This document shows positions 8,192-15,289 of a stretch of DNA of 33,963 nt, piece by piece. The notes below the pieces were generated by a model. The model did not search any database. It saw only the letters and a list, made by a program, of their open reading frames with translations, and was not told the DNA's origin. This DNA is from an uncultured Acetatifactor sp. (lineage in GTDB: Bacteria; Bacillota; Clostridia; Lachnospirales; Lachnospiraceae): contig CAJULV010000024.1 in NCBI GenBank assembly GCA_910587555.1, positions 25,100 to 59,062 of the forward strand. The letters are read 5' to 3'. The translations under genes were made by a program, and so were the position numbers. Every line of letters begins with the position of its first letter. The stretch's first letter is position 1.

Positions 8192-8350
8192 GTTGCCACC
8201 ATATTTTAGTGCGCCAGGGCGCACATGGAGTCAACAACCCCGCTGCAAGCAACGGGGCATCAAGCTTGTAGCGCTGCAAGCAGCGGGGTATGTGACCCTC
8301 GCGGCATTCGCCAAATGGATGCTGACGCCCGCTTGGCTCATTGCCCGCGG
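8192..8350. repeat. GC-rich hairpin-filled intergenic element
   Basis: A GC-rich block in AT-rich surroundings. It holds a perfect 7-bp hairpin GTGCGCC/GGCGCAC with a 2-nt loop (8209-8224), a 17-bp direct repeat (8241-8257 and 8272-8288, one mismatch, period 31) whose copies fold as CCCCG/CGGGG (8238-8257) and CGCTG/CAGCG (8272-8285), and GCCAA/TTGGC (8310-8337). Short open frames cross it on both strands, but none has a ribosome site or a recognisable product. It looks like a non-coding repeat element; its boundaries are approximate. It would lie in the 5' leader of the alarmone synthetase mRNA. Confidence 0.65.
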
Positions 8351-8359
8351 AAATCAATA

Positions 8360-8414
8360 GTTGACACATGTACTACTGTGTCAACATTATACCATAAAAA
8401 TAAGGACAAACATA
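8360..8414 (-). promoter_or_regulatory. Promoter with overlapping 9-bp palindrome, for the alarmone synthetase-rsmG unit
   Basis: On the minus strand a consensus TATAAT (8386-8391) preceded by TGG gives an extended -10. The matching -35 position (8409-8414, TATGTT) is weak. The start would fall near 8379. A perfect inverted repeat GTTGACACA (8360-8368) / TGTGTCAAC (8377-8385), 8-nt spacer, covers about -6 to +20, the usual place for a repressor operator. No regulator gene is nearby. Confidence 0.6.
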
Positions 8415-8470
8415 AATACGCCGAAAAATTAATAATTTTTTTCGAAAAATGACAGCATAAATGCACCTGT

Positions 8471-10372
8471 CTACATTTTGCATTTCTCCAGATATACCAG
8501 AAGCACGGAAATATCCGCCGGCGATACCCCTGAAATCCTGGATGCCTGTCCGATGGAAGCCGGACGGAACAGCTTCAGCTTCTGTCTTGCTTCCAGCCGC
8601 AGCGACGATACCTCATCATAGTCAATGTCCGCAGGTATCAGCTTCTTCTCCATTTTCCTGTATTGTTCTACCTGGCGCTTCTGCCTGACGATATACCCTT
8701 CATATTTGATTTCGATTTCCACCTGTTCGACGACAGCCTCGGGCAATTCCTCCCTGTCCCTGTCTATCTCTCCAAGTATTTCATAGGAAAGCTCAGGGCG
8801 GCAAAGCAGTTCTGCCAGGCTGGCTGCCGTCTTCAATGAAGCGCTGCCGTGGGACTCCAGAAAACTCTGTACCTCTTTATTTGCCCCTGTAAAAGTATTT
8901 TTCAGACGTTTTATTTCCGCCTCTATCAGCTTTTCCTTTTCCAGAAGCGCCTGGTATTCCGTCTCGGAAACAAGTCCTGCTTCATATCCCTTCTTCCGGA
9001 GCCGCAAATCCGCGTTGTCCTGGCGCAGAAGAAGCCTGTATTCCGCCCGGGAAGTCATCATCCGGTAGGGTTCTCTGTTCTCCTTTGTCACCAGGTCGTC
9101 AATCAACACGCCTATATATCCTTCCGATCTGTCAATCGTCAGGGGTTTTTTACCTAAAATAGACATGGCTGCATTTACGCCGGCTACCAGTCCCTGGCAG
9201 GCCGCCTCCTCATAACCGCTGCTCCCGTTAAACTGTCCTGCGCTGAACAACCCTTTGACGGATTTGAATTCCAGCGCCGCGTCCAGCTGTCCCGCATTGA
9301 TGCAGTCATATTCAATCGCATAGGCATTCCTTACGATTTTGCAGTGTTCCAGCCCGGGAACCGTCCTGTACATGGCAAGCTGTACATCCTCCGGCAGAGA
9401 TGAAGACATGCCGCTGATATACATTTCGTTGGTATGGATGCCTTCCGGTTCGATAAAAACCTGATGCCTTTCCTTATCCGCAAACTTTACTACTTTATCT
9501 TCAATGGACGGGCAGTATCTGGGTCCGGTTCCTTCTATAATTCCCGCGTAAATAGGTGACCTGTCCAGATTTGCACGTATGATTTCATGGGTTTTCCCGT
9601 TGGTATAGGTCAGCCAGCAGGAAACCTGTTCTCTCTGTACATGGGCCGGGTCCGTGGAAAAAGAAAAGGGCACGATCTTTTTATCGCCGAACTGTTCTTC
9701 CATCTTCGTGAAATCAATACTCCTCTTATCCATCCTGGCGGGGGTGCCTGTCTTAAAACGGCGCATTTCGATCCCCATCTCTCTCAGAGAAGCCGTCAGG
9801 TGGTTTGCCGCCTGAAGCCCGTTGGGACCGGTGTATGTAATGGATTCCCCGCACAGGCATCTGGCTCCCAGATAGGTTCCCGTACACAAGACTACAGCCT
9901 TGCAGTCATAGTACATCCCCGTGAAGGTTTTTACCCCTGTGACCTTTTTGCCCCGCGCTTCCGTAGCTTCCGTATTTTCCCATAAAATCTCACAGACCTC
10001 CGCCTGCTTGACAGTCAGATGGTCCTGGTTCTCCAGAACCTTTCTCATGGCTCTGGAATATTCCGCCTTGTCCGCCTGGGCGCGAAGTGAATGTACTGCC
10101 GGCCCCTTGGACACGTTCAGCATCTTTGACTGAATAAAAGTCTTATCTATATTTTTTCCCATCTCCCCGCCCAGGGCATCCAGTTCCCTCACCAGATGGC
10201 CCTTGGAGGATCCTCCCACATTGGGATTGCATGGCATCAGGGCAATGCTGTCCACACTCACCGTAAAAATAACCGTCTCCAGCCCCAGTCTTGCGCAGGC
10301 CAAAGCTGCCTCGCATCCCGCATGCCCGGCGCCTATCACACATACGTCAACCTTTTCACGATAATCTATCAT
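8471..10372 (-). CDS. mnmG: tRNA uridine-5-carboxymethylaminomethyl modification enzyme MnmG (GidA)
   Basis: MnmG works with MnmE to install the carboxymethylaminomethyl group on wobble U34 of certain tRNAs, using FAD and methylene-tetrahydrofolate. The 633-residue length fits. The FAD motif GAGHAGCEAA is at about 14-23; PCNPNVGG and KGHLVRELDALGG follow, with later FKTGTPAR, SRAEYRLLLR and the C-terminal helical domain (YEGYI, ISGVSPADISVLL). I start at the ATG at 10372, which has AAGGGAAG about 10 bases upstream; a GTG at 10381 is too close to that site. It begins 16 bp after mnmE, so the partner genes are co-transcribed. Its stop is followed by the synthetase promoter region with no clear terminator between. 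Confidence 0.97.
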   Translation of the reverse strand: MIDYREKVDVCVIGAGHAGCEAALACARLGLETVIFTVSVDSIALMPCNPNVGGSSKGHLVRELDALGGEMGKNIDKTFIQSKMLNVSKGPAVHSLRAQADKAEYSRAMRKVLENQDHLTVKQAEVCEILWENTEATEARGKKVTGVKTFTGMYYDCKAVVLCTGTYLGARCLCGESITYTGPNGLQAANHLTASLREMGIEMRRFKTGTPARMDKRSIDFTKMEEQFGDKKIVPFSFSTDPAHVQREQVSCWLTYTNGKTHEIIRANLDRSPIYAGIIEGTGPRYCPSIEDKVVKFADKERHQVFIEPEGIHTNEMYISGMSSSLPEDVQLAMYRTVPGLEHCKIVRNAYAIEYDCINAGQLDAALEFKSVKGLFSAGQFNGSSGYEEAACQGLVAGVNAAMSILGKKPLTIDRSEGYIGVLIDDLVTKENREPYRMMTSRAEYRLLLRQDNADLRLRKKGYEAGLVSETEYQALLEKEKLIEAEIKRLKNTFTGANKEVQSFLESHGSASLKTAASLAELLCRPELSYEILGEIDRDREELPEAVVEQVEIEIKYEGYIVRQKRQVEQYRKMEKKLIPADIDYDEVSSLRLEARQKLKLFRPASIGQASRISGVSPADISVLLVYLEKCKM

Positions 10373-10388
10373 ATCATACACACTTCCC

Positions 10389-11807
10389 TTATTTCCCCAT
10401 GCAAAATTTTGAAAATATCTCCTCCACTAAATCGTCGTCCACTTCTTCCCCTATAATTCTCCCCAGAGAAGCATATGCATCCATCAAATCGATGGAATAA
10501 AAATCTTCCGGCATCCCTTCTTCGAGACTCTTTTCCACCAGCGCCAGTGATTCGCAAGCCTCCTCCAGAGCCTTCTTATGCCTCATGTTCGTTATCACGA
10601 TTTCATTGCTGCTCTTAATCTCTCCCCGGAAAAACATCTCTTTCACGGCCTGTTCAAATTCTTCCACGCCCATGTTTTCCCTGAGTGAAGTTTTTACAAT
10701 GGTAAATTCTCTCTCACCACTGCCGGACGAACTTTCCGCAAATAAATTTTCTATATCCTCTTCCGTCACTTTATTTACCAAATCGCTCTTGTTTAACAAC
10801 ACAATTCTTTTCTTATCGCCGATAAGCGCTGCTATTTCCCTGTCATTCTCATCCAGAGCAACCGAAGCGTCCACCACGTAGATAACCAAATCCGCGTCAC
10901 AAGCATATTTCAAAGCCCTCTTTACACCTATTTTTTCTACCGTATCTTCCGTTTCACGGATTCCCGCAGTATCCACCGCATTGAGACATATATTCCCCAA
11001 TCTGACGGTCTCCCTTAAAACGTCCCTTGTAGTTCCCGCTACATCCGTGACAATGGCCCTTTCCTCTCCCACCAGGCAGTTTAAAAAAGTGGATTTCCCT
11101 ACATTCGGTTTCCCCACAATTACGGTATCAATGCCTTCTTTTATGAGCCTGCCGTTTTCGGCCGTGTCGATCAATTTACGGATACGGCCCGTCAGCGCCT
11201 TTACCTTTTCCGACAATGCCTCCTGATAACCCTCCATACTGAAATGCTCCGGATCGTCAATGGCGGATTCAATAAATGCCACTTCATACAGAATCCCGCT
11301 CCGCAGTCTCTTTATCTCTTCCGAAAGCATTCCCTTCAGCTGGTTTACAGAAGAAGACAGTGCGTAGTCATTTTGGGAGCGGATGACGTCCATCACCGCC
11401 TCGGCTCTGGACAGATCAATCCTTCCGTTCAGGAATGCCCTCCTGGTAAATTCCCCCGGCTCTGCCAGCCTGGCACCGTTTTTCAGCGCAGCCTCCAGTA
11501 TTTTACGCATTACAAGCACACCGCCGTGACACTGAATCTCCACGGTATCTTCCCCTGTAAAGCTTCTGGGCGCCCTCATTGTCACTGCCATCACTTCATC
11601 TATCACAAAATCCCGTGATTCGTCATACGCATAACCGTAATAAAGCATATGATCCACCGCACTGCACAGTATTTTTTTCCCGGCAGGGGAACGGAATATT
11701 TCATTTCCCGTACGAACTGCATCACTGCCGCTGATTCTCACAATTCCGATTCCGGAATCCGTAAGCCCTGTGGCTATCGCGGCAATGGTATCCCTTATCT
11801 CCATCAT
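10389..11807 (-). CDS. mnmE: tRNA modification GTPase MnmE (TrmE)
   Basis: MnmE is the GTPase partner of MnmG in wobble-uridine modification. The 472-residue protein has the N-terminal folate-binding dimerisation domain (about 1-120), helical parts, and a G domain inserted from about 222: G1 GKPNVGKST (232-240), G2 region DVAGTTRD (255-262), G3 DTAGI (279-283) and NKSD. The catalytic C-terminal motif FCMGK ends the protein with Cys469. Two adjacent ATG codons open the frame (11807, 11804), with GAGGA about 10-13 bases upstream. Its 90-bp upstream gap to jag holds an 8-bp hairpin that could partly attenuate read-through from the rpmH promoter. Confidence 0.97.
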   Translation of the reverse strand: MMEIRDTIAAIATGLTDSGIGIVRISGSDAVRTGNEIFRSPAGKKILCSAVDHMLYYGYAYDESRDFVIDEVMAVTMRAPRSFTGEDTVEIQCHGGVLVMRKILEAALKNGARLAEPGEFTRRAFLNGRIDLSRAEAVMDVIRSQNDYALSSSVNQLKGMLSEEIKRLRSGILYEVAFIESAIDDPEHFSMEGYQEALSEKVKALTGRIRKLIDTAENGRLIKEGIDTVIVGKPNVGKSTFLNCLVGEERAIVTDVAGTTRDVLRETVRLGNICLNAVDTAGIRETEDTVEKIGVKRALKYACDADLVIYVVDASVALDENDREIAALIGDKKRIVLLNKSDLVNKVTEEDIENLFAESSSGSGEREFTIVKTSLRENMGVEEFEQAVKEMFFRGEIKSSNEIVITNMRHKKALEEACESLALVEKSLEEGMPEDFYSIDLMDAYASLGRIIGEEVDDDLVEEIFSKFCMGK

Positions 11808-11848
11808 CTGAAACCGTTTCCTCTATGACCGATGATAACAACCACAAA

Positions 11849-11886
11849 GGGGCTGTCGCCTTCGATCTCATAAATGCAACAGCCCC
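11849..11886 (-). terminator. Hairpin between jag and mnmE, possible weak attenuator
   Basis: GGGGCTGT (11849-11856) and ACAGCCCC (11879-11886) form a perfect 8-bp GC-rich stem with a 22-nt loop. On the transcribed strand it is followed by TTTGTGG rather than a full U-run, so it is at best a weak terminator or an RNA processing site inside the operon. Confidence 0.4.
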
Positions 11887-11896
11887 AAACGTAAAT

Positions 11897-12541
11897 TTAT
11901 CTCTTATACGTAACGACTACTCTCCTGTAAGGTTCATCCCCCTCGCTGTGGGTGGATATATATCTGTCATTCTGCAGAGTAGAGTGAATAATCCTTCTCT
12001 CATAAGGATTCATAGGCTCCAGAGATACAGGCCTCCTGGTCTTCTTCACCTTATAGGCTATATTTTTAGCCAGGTTTTCCAGCGTCTCCTTCCTTCTCTG
12101 ACGATAATTCTCCGTGTCGACCTTTACCCGGATATACTCCTCCATCTCCTTATTGACTACCAGGGAAACCAGGTACTGCAGGGAATCAAGGGTCTGTCCC
12201 CTCTTTCCGATCAGTACGCCCATCTCTTCCCCGGAAAGGTTGATGTCCATGGACTTCTCTTCCTCGTTGTAATTCACATCCACGACAACATCCATGTTCA
12301 TTGCGGTAAATACATCATTTAAGAAATTCTTTGCGGCAGCCTCGGCAGACACCTCTTCAATCTTGGCGGCAGCCCTGATAACAGCCGGCCTGGAACCGAT
12401 CCCCAGGAAACCGCTGGAGCCTTCCTCTATCACCTGATAGTCAAGCCTGTCGCTGGTCACGCTCAATTTCCTGCATGCTTCCGTAATGGCTTCATTTACT
12501 GTCTTGGCAGATATCTCAACAAATTCCTGCTCCTTAACCAT
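11897..12541 (-). CDS. jag: RNA-binding protein Jag/KhpB (Jag_N-KH-R3H)
   Basis: This 214-residue protein has the three Jag domains: an N-terminal Jag_N domain (about 1-55, with GFLGIGSRPA), a type II KH domain with GKRG at 112-115, and a C-terminal R3H domain in which R182-x3-H186 gives the name-giving motif. In Firmicutes KhpB partners KhpA and influences cell division and sRNA-mRNA contacts; it lies beside yidC in most genomes, as here (34 bp downstream). I chose the ATG at 12541 because AGGAGG is six bases upstream; a frame from 12571 lacks one. It belongs to the rpmH-to-mnmG transcription unit. Confidence 0.95.
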   Translation of the reverse strand: MVKEQEFVEISAKTVNEAITEACRKLSVTSDRLDYQVIEEGSSGFLGIGSRPAVIRAAAKIEEVSAEAAAKNFLNDVFTAMNMDVVVDVNYNEEEKSMDINLSGEEMGVLIGKRGQTLDSLQYLVSLVVNKEMEEYIRVKVDTENYRQRRKETLENLAKNIAYKVKKTRRPVSLEPMNPYERRIIHSTLQNDRYISTHSEGDEPYRRVVVTYKR

Positions 12542-12575
12542 CTTATACCTCCTGTCCGCTTCAGCAGACATTACA

Positions 12576-13922
12576 TTAATTTCTGTTATTTCTCTCGTTG
12601 TAATCCCTTACCATGTTAGCCTTTTCCAACATGCTTCCCGGCTTCGCGTTCCCCCTGCCGTAAGTGCTCTGGGATGCTGCCTGATCCGCATTCTTCTCCT
12701 TTTCGCTGACACCGGTATTCACATTTGCCTTATTCTGCATGGACCTGGCCTGAACGGATTTATTTTGAATATTACGTGTATTCATATTTGCATAAGCATT
12801 CATCCGCTCCTGCGCCTGCTTCATCTTTTCTATCTTTTTGGTGTTCTTGGCAGAATTCTTTGCAATCAGCTGATCAAAGTCCATCTTATCAATGTGCTTA
12901 TTGATGACCACCTGCTGGATGCTTCTGACCACGCTTCCGGCCACCCAGTACAGACCCATACCGGCCGGGAAGGAGAAACAGAACCATGCCGACATCAGCG
13001 GCATAAACATATTCATGGTCTTCATGGACGCCGCCATGGAGGAAGCTTTTTCGTTTCCGTTTGTGGGCTGCTGAGGCATCAGCTTCACATTGATCCACTG
13101 TGTCACTGCAGACAGAACCGGAATCATAACCGCACCGATTACGATTCCCCAGGCGCCGACGGCCCAGGCGCTCCTGATCAGGGCACCGGGAGAGTCTCCC
13201 ATATTCAGCCCCAAAAAGTTATTATATGTGTCAAGCAGTCCGCGGGTGGTGTCATTGCTCAGAATCAGCTGTCCCTGATAGGTCAGCTCGCTTAAACCGT
13301 AATGATCGGCAATGGACGCCATATCCATGGAGGACAGCTTATTCAGCACATCAATGATCCCGTTGGACACATCGCCTTTTCCGATGGACTGTCCGTACAT
13401 ATTCACTACATTTGTGATACTGTCTATACCGGAATTCTGCAGAAAGCTGCCGTTATCCACGGAGATAATCCTGTCGGCCAGAACCCGGAAGGTATTCCCT
13501 ATCTGGGTTACATATGCCGGCATCCGATAGATAACCTGGTACAATGCGAACAAAATAGGCATCTGTATTAAAAGCTGCAGGCAGCTTCCACTGGCAGACA
13601 CGCCGTATTTCGCGTAAACCAGCTGAATTTCCTGATTTTTCGCCATCAGGGATTCCTGGTCCGACCTTCCTTTATATTTTGCTTCAATGGCCTGAATCTC
13701 AGGACTCATTTTTGCCTGAAGCTTGGAAAATTTCTGCTGCTTGATGTTCAAAGGCATCATCAAAAGGTTCACCACAATCGTAAACAGTATAATGGCAAGA
13801 CCTATATTCGGAATTCCGATAAAATCAATCACGTAAAAAATACCGTTCATGATCTTACCCAGCAGCCATGCGACCTGCCCTATGATAGGCGTCGTATTCT
13901 GGGTCAGTAAAATTAGATTCAT
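12576..13922 (-). CDS. yidC: Membrane protein insertase YidC/OxaA (Gram-positive SpoIIIJ type)
   Basis: YidC inserts and folds inner-membrane proteins alone or with SecYEG. The 448-residue protein has the five-helix core: TM segments near 15-35, 40-58, 112-131, 243-268 and 302-340, with the cytoplasmic helical hairpin between the second and third (IKQQKFSKLQ to KYGV). It is much longer than the Bacillus proteins because of an outside loop of about 100 residues (about 135-240) and a basic Asn/Gln-rich tail (about 345-448) that may touch the ribosome. By alignment from memory the groove arginine of SpoIIIJ (IRLLILPL) is Asn52 here (VNLLMMPL). No N-terminal lipobox is seen. The ATG at 13922 has GAGAGGA about 10 bases upstream. 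It lies between yidD and jag. Confidence 0.96.
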   Translation of the reverse strand: MNLILLTQNTTPIIGQVAWLLGKIMNGIFYVIDFIGIPNIGLAIILFTIVVNLLMMPLNIKQQKFSKLQAKMSPEIQAIEAKYKGRSDQESLMAKNQEIQLVYAKYGVSASGSCLQLLIQMPILFALYQVIYRMPAYVTQIGNTFRVLADRIISVDNGSFLQNSGIDSITNVVNMYGQSIGKGDVSNGIIDVLNKLSSMDMASIADHYGLSELTYQGQLILSNDTTRGLLDTYNNFLGLNMGDSPGALIRSAWAVGAWGIVIGAVMIPVLSAVTQWINVKLMPQQPTNGNEKASSMAASMKTMNMFMPLMSAWFCFSFPAGMGLYWVAGSVVRSIQQVVINKHIDKMDFDQLIAKNSAKNTKKIEKMKQAQERMNAYANMNTRNIQNKSVQARSMQNKANVNTGVSEKEKNADQAASQSTYGRGNAKPGSMLEKANMVRDYNERNNRN

Positions 13923-13959
13923 TAATATTCTATCCTCTCAGTCAGGTTTGCCGGTAAAA

Positions 13960-14169
13960 CTACGGAACAGGGTCATATCCTCCCTTTGAAAAAGGATTGC
14001 AGCGCAATATCCTCCACACAGCCAGAATACCGCCCCTGAAAGCGCCGTATTTCTCTATCGCCTCCAGGCCATACTGGGAGCAGCTGGGAATATAAGGACA
14101 TTTTGTCCTCTTCATGGGAGATAAAACTTTCTGATAAAATCTGATACCGACAATCAAAAATTTTTTCAT
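13960..14169 (-). CDS. yidD: Membrane protein insertion efficiency factor YidD
   Basis: YidD is a small membrane-associated protein always found between rnpA and yidC; it helps the YidC pathway by an unclear mechanism. This 69-residue copy has the family pattern FYQKVLSP, the Cys pair in CPYIPSCSQY, GLEAIEKYGA and the C-terminal CNPFSKGGYDPVP. I start at the ATG at 14169, giving MKKFLIV as in relatives; a TTG at 14184 in frame overlaps rnpA, and the GAGG there directly abuts the TTG, so it cannot serve it. It starts 4 bp after the rnpA stop, implying coupling, and precedes yidC by 37 bp. Confidence 0.95.
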   Translation of the reverse strand: MKKFLIVGIRFYQKVLSPMKRTKCPYIPSCSQYGLEAIEKYGAFRGGILAVWRILRCNPFSKGGYDPVP

Positions 14170-14173
14170 TTCG

Positions 14174-14548
14174 TTATGAATCAACCTCTTTGTTGTCTGT
14201 TACCGGCCTGGAATGGGCAGTAACATTATGAAGCTTTCCAAGGTGAAGCAGCGCGCTTTCCATTTCAGCGTAACCCACCGAAACCGCATTCTTCCTTGCA
14301 ACGATTACAATGTCCAAACCACTATTGAACATTGCTTCCTGTAACCGGTAACTTTCCCGCACCAGCCTTGTAATCCGATGCCTTACAACACTGTTGCCCA
14401 CTTTTTTGCTTACGCTGATTCCAATTCTGTTCCCTCCGGTGCCGTTTTCCTTCACATACATAACCAGATATTTATTTGCATACGATTTACCGGATTTATA
14501 GACAGACTGAAACTGACGGTTCTTCTTAAGGCTTTCAGAAAATTTCAT
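14174..14548 (-). CDS. rnpA: Ribonuclease P protein component
   Basis: RnpA is the protein subunit of RNase P, which trims 5' leaders of pre-tRNAs with the RNA subunit encoded elsewhere. The 124-residue length fits. The N-terminal KKNRQFQSVYKSG and the RNA-binding signature KKVGNSVVRHRITRLVRE are clear; His replaces Asn in the usual RNR of RNRIKR. The C-terminal tail beyond about residue 108 is variable and charged. The ATG at 14548 lies 86 bp after rpmH, beyond a terminator hairpin, so rnpA expression depends on read-through from the rpmH promoter. Confidence 0.96.
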   Translation of the reverse strand: MKFSESLKKNRQFQSVYKSGKSYANKYLVMYVKENGTGGNRIGISVSKKVGNSVVRHRITRLVRESYRLQEAMFNSGLDIVIVARKNAVSVGYAEMESALLHLGKLHNVTAHSRPVTDNKEVDS

Positions 14549-14607
14549 CGATTTTCCACCACCTTCTCATACAGCCGCTCTCTCTGACACACGGCCTTCC
14601 CTGCTTA

Positions 14608-14635
14608 TAAATAAAAAGGCCACATTTCTGTGACC
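14608..14635 (-). terminator. Rho-independent terminator overlapping the rpmH stop codon
   Basis: On the minus strand GGTCACA (14629-14635) pairs with TGTGGCC (14618-14624) around a GAAA tetraloop, followed by TTTTTATTTA (14617-14608). The first G of the stem is the last base of the rpmH TAG. It probably limits transcription into rnpA so that L34 is made in excess over RnpA. Confidence 0.75.
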
Positions 14636-14769
14636 TAAGCGGACAATACTTTTCTGCCTTTTGCACGTCTTGCCGCTAAAACCTTTCTTCCACCCTTTGT
14701 ACTCATTCTTGCTCTGAATCCGTGAACCCTTGCATGGGAACGCTTCTTGGGCTGAAATGTCATTTTCAT
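14635..14769 (-). CDS. rpmH: Ribosomal protein L34
   Basis: L34 is a small basic protein of the 50S subunit. The 44-residue frame begins MKMTFQPKKRSHARVHGF and continues RARMSTKGGRK, VLAARRAKGRK, VLSA, all diagnostic of L34. The ATG at 14769 is preceded by AAGGAGGTG, one of the best ribosome sites in the window. It is the first gene of the leftward unit, driven by a near-consensus promoter at 14859-14887, and its stop codon merges into a terminator. Placement next to the DnaA-box cluster is the conserved bacterial arrangement. Confidence 0.98.
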   Translation of the reverse strand: MKMTFQPKKRSHARVHGFRARMSTKGGRKVLAARRAKGRKVLSA

Positions 14770-14858
14770 GGAAATGCACCTCCTTCTCTTCTGACCTTTT
14801 ATATAAAGGTAGCTTCATTTTGATTTAAAACCTCTGTATATCGGAAAACAGCATCTTG

Positions 14859-14887
14859 ATTGTATAAAAAAATTTTCATTATGTCAA
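14859..14887 (-). promoter_or_regulatory. rpmH operon promoter (sigma-A type)
   Basis: On the minus strand a perfect -35 TTGACA (14882-14887), a 17-bp spacer and -10 TACAAT (14859-14864) lie about 90 bp upstream of rpmH. It is the strongest promoter match in the window and abuts the left end of the DnaA-box cluster, so DnaA binding could influence it. Confidence 0.82.
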
Positions 14888-14939
14888 GGAAATTTCAGTA
14901 AAAATACGGTTTTTATCCAATAAAAAATTTTTTCACCCA

Positions 14940-15182
14940 TTATGCACAGAGATATCCACATGAATTACCCCCATATCACTTATACACATGCTGTTGATAA
15001 AATGTGGATAAAAATTTTAAATATGTAAAATGATATGTGTACAGGCAGTGAACAACAGAAAAAATTATTGATAAATACTGCGTTTCTTTTATGAACCTCC
15101 TTTATCCACTTATACACATCTCTATCCACATACCTCTGTTTAAAAAAAATTATAGACATAGTTATTCACATAATGTGGATAA
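14940..15182. other. oriC: DnaA-box cluster upstream of dnaA
   Basis: The AT-rich 520-bp gap between rpmH and dnaA holds two perfect TTATCCACA boxes on the minus strand (15003-15011, 15174-15182). One-mismatch boxes lie at 14940-14948, 14952-14960, 14980-14988, 15102-15110, 15110-15118, 15122-15130 and 15162-15170 on the plus strand, and 14992-15000 on the minus strand. Box density, rpmH/dnaA flanks and divergence of genes from here all indicate the replication origin. The unwinding element is not resolved; it could lie here or in the dnaA-dnaN spacer, which has two more near-boxes. Confidence 0.9.
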
Positions 15183-15212
15183 CTATTTTCCGGAAATGTT
15201 TAAAAGTAATAT

Positions 15213-15241
15213 TTGAAATATTGTTCAATCTATATTACAAT
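15213..15241 (+). promoter_or_regulatory. Candidate dnaA promoter
   Basis: TTGAAA (15213-15218), 17-bp spacer, TACAAT (15236-15241). Transcription would start near 15248, about 40 bp before the dnaA ATG. The promoter lies 30 bp after the last perfect DnaA box, consistent with autoregulation by DnaA. Confidence 0.62.
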
Positions 15242-15289
15242 GTATGAATATGGAGTATCAGGGCTTTTTATAAGGGAGGGACCGGATAT

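Noticed and set aside
8136..8369. Minus-strand 77-codon frame through the GC-rich element
   Set aside because: It reads through hairpin repeats, overlaps the alarmone synthetase start and lacks a ribosome site; likely a repeat-derived artefact.
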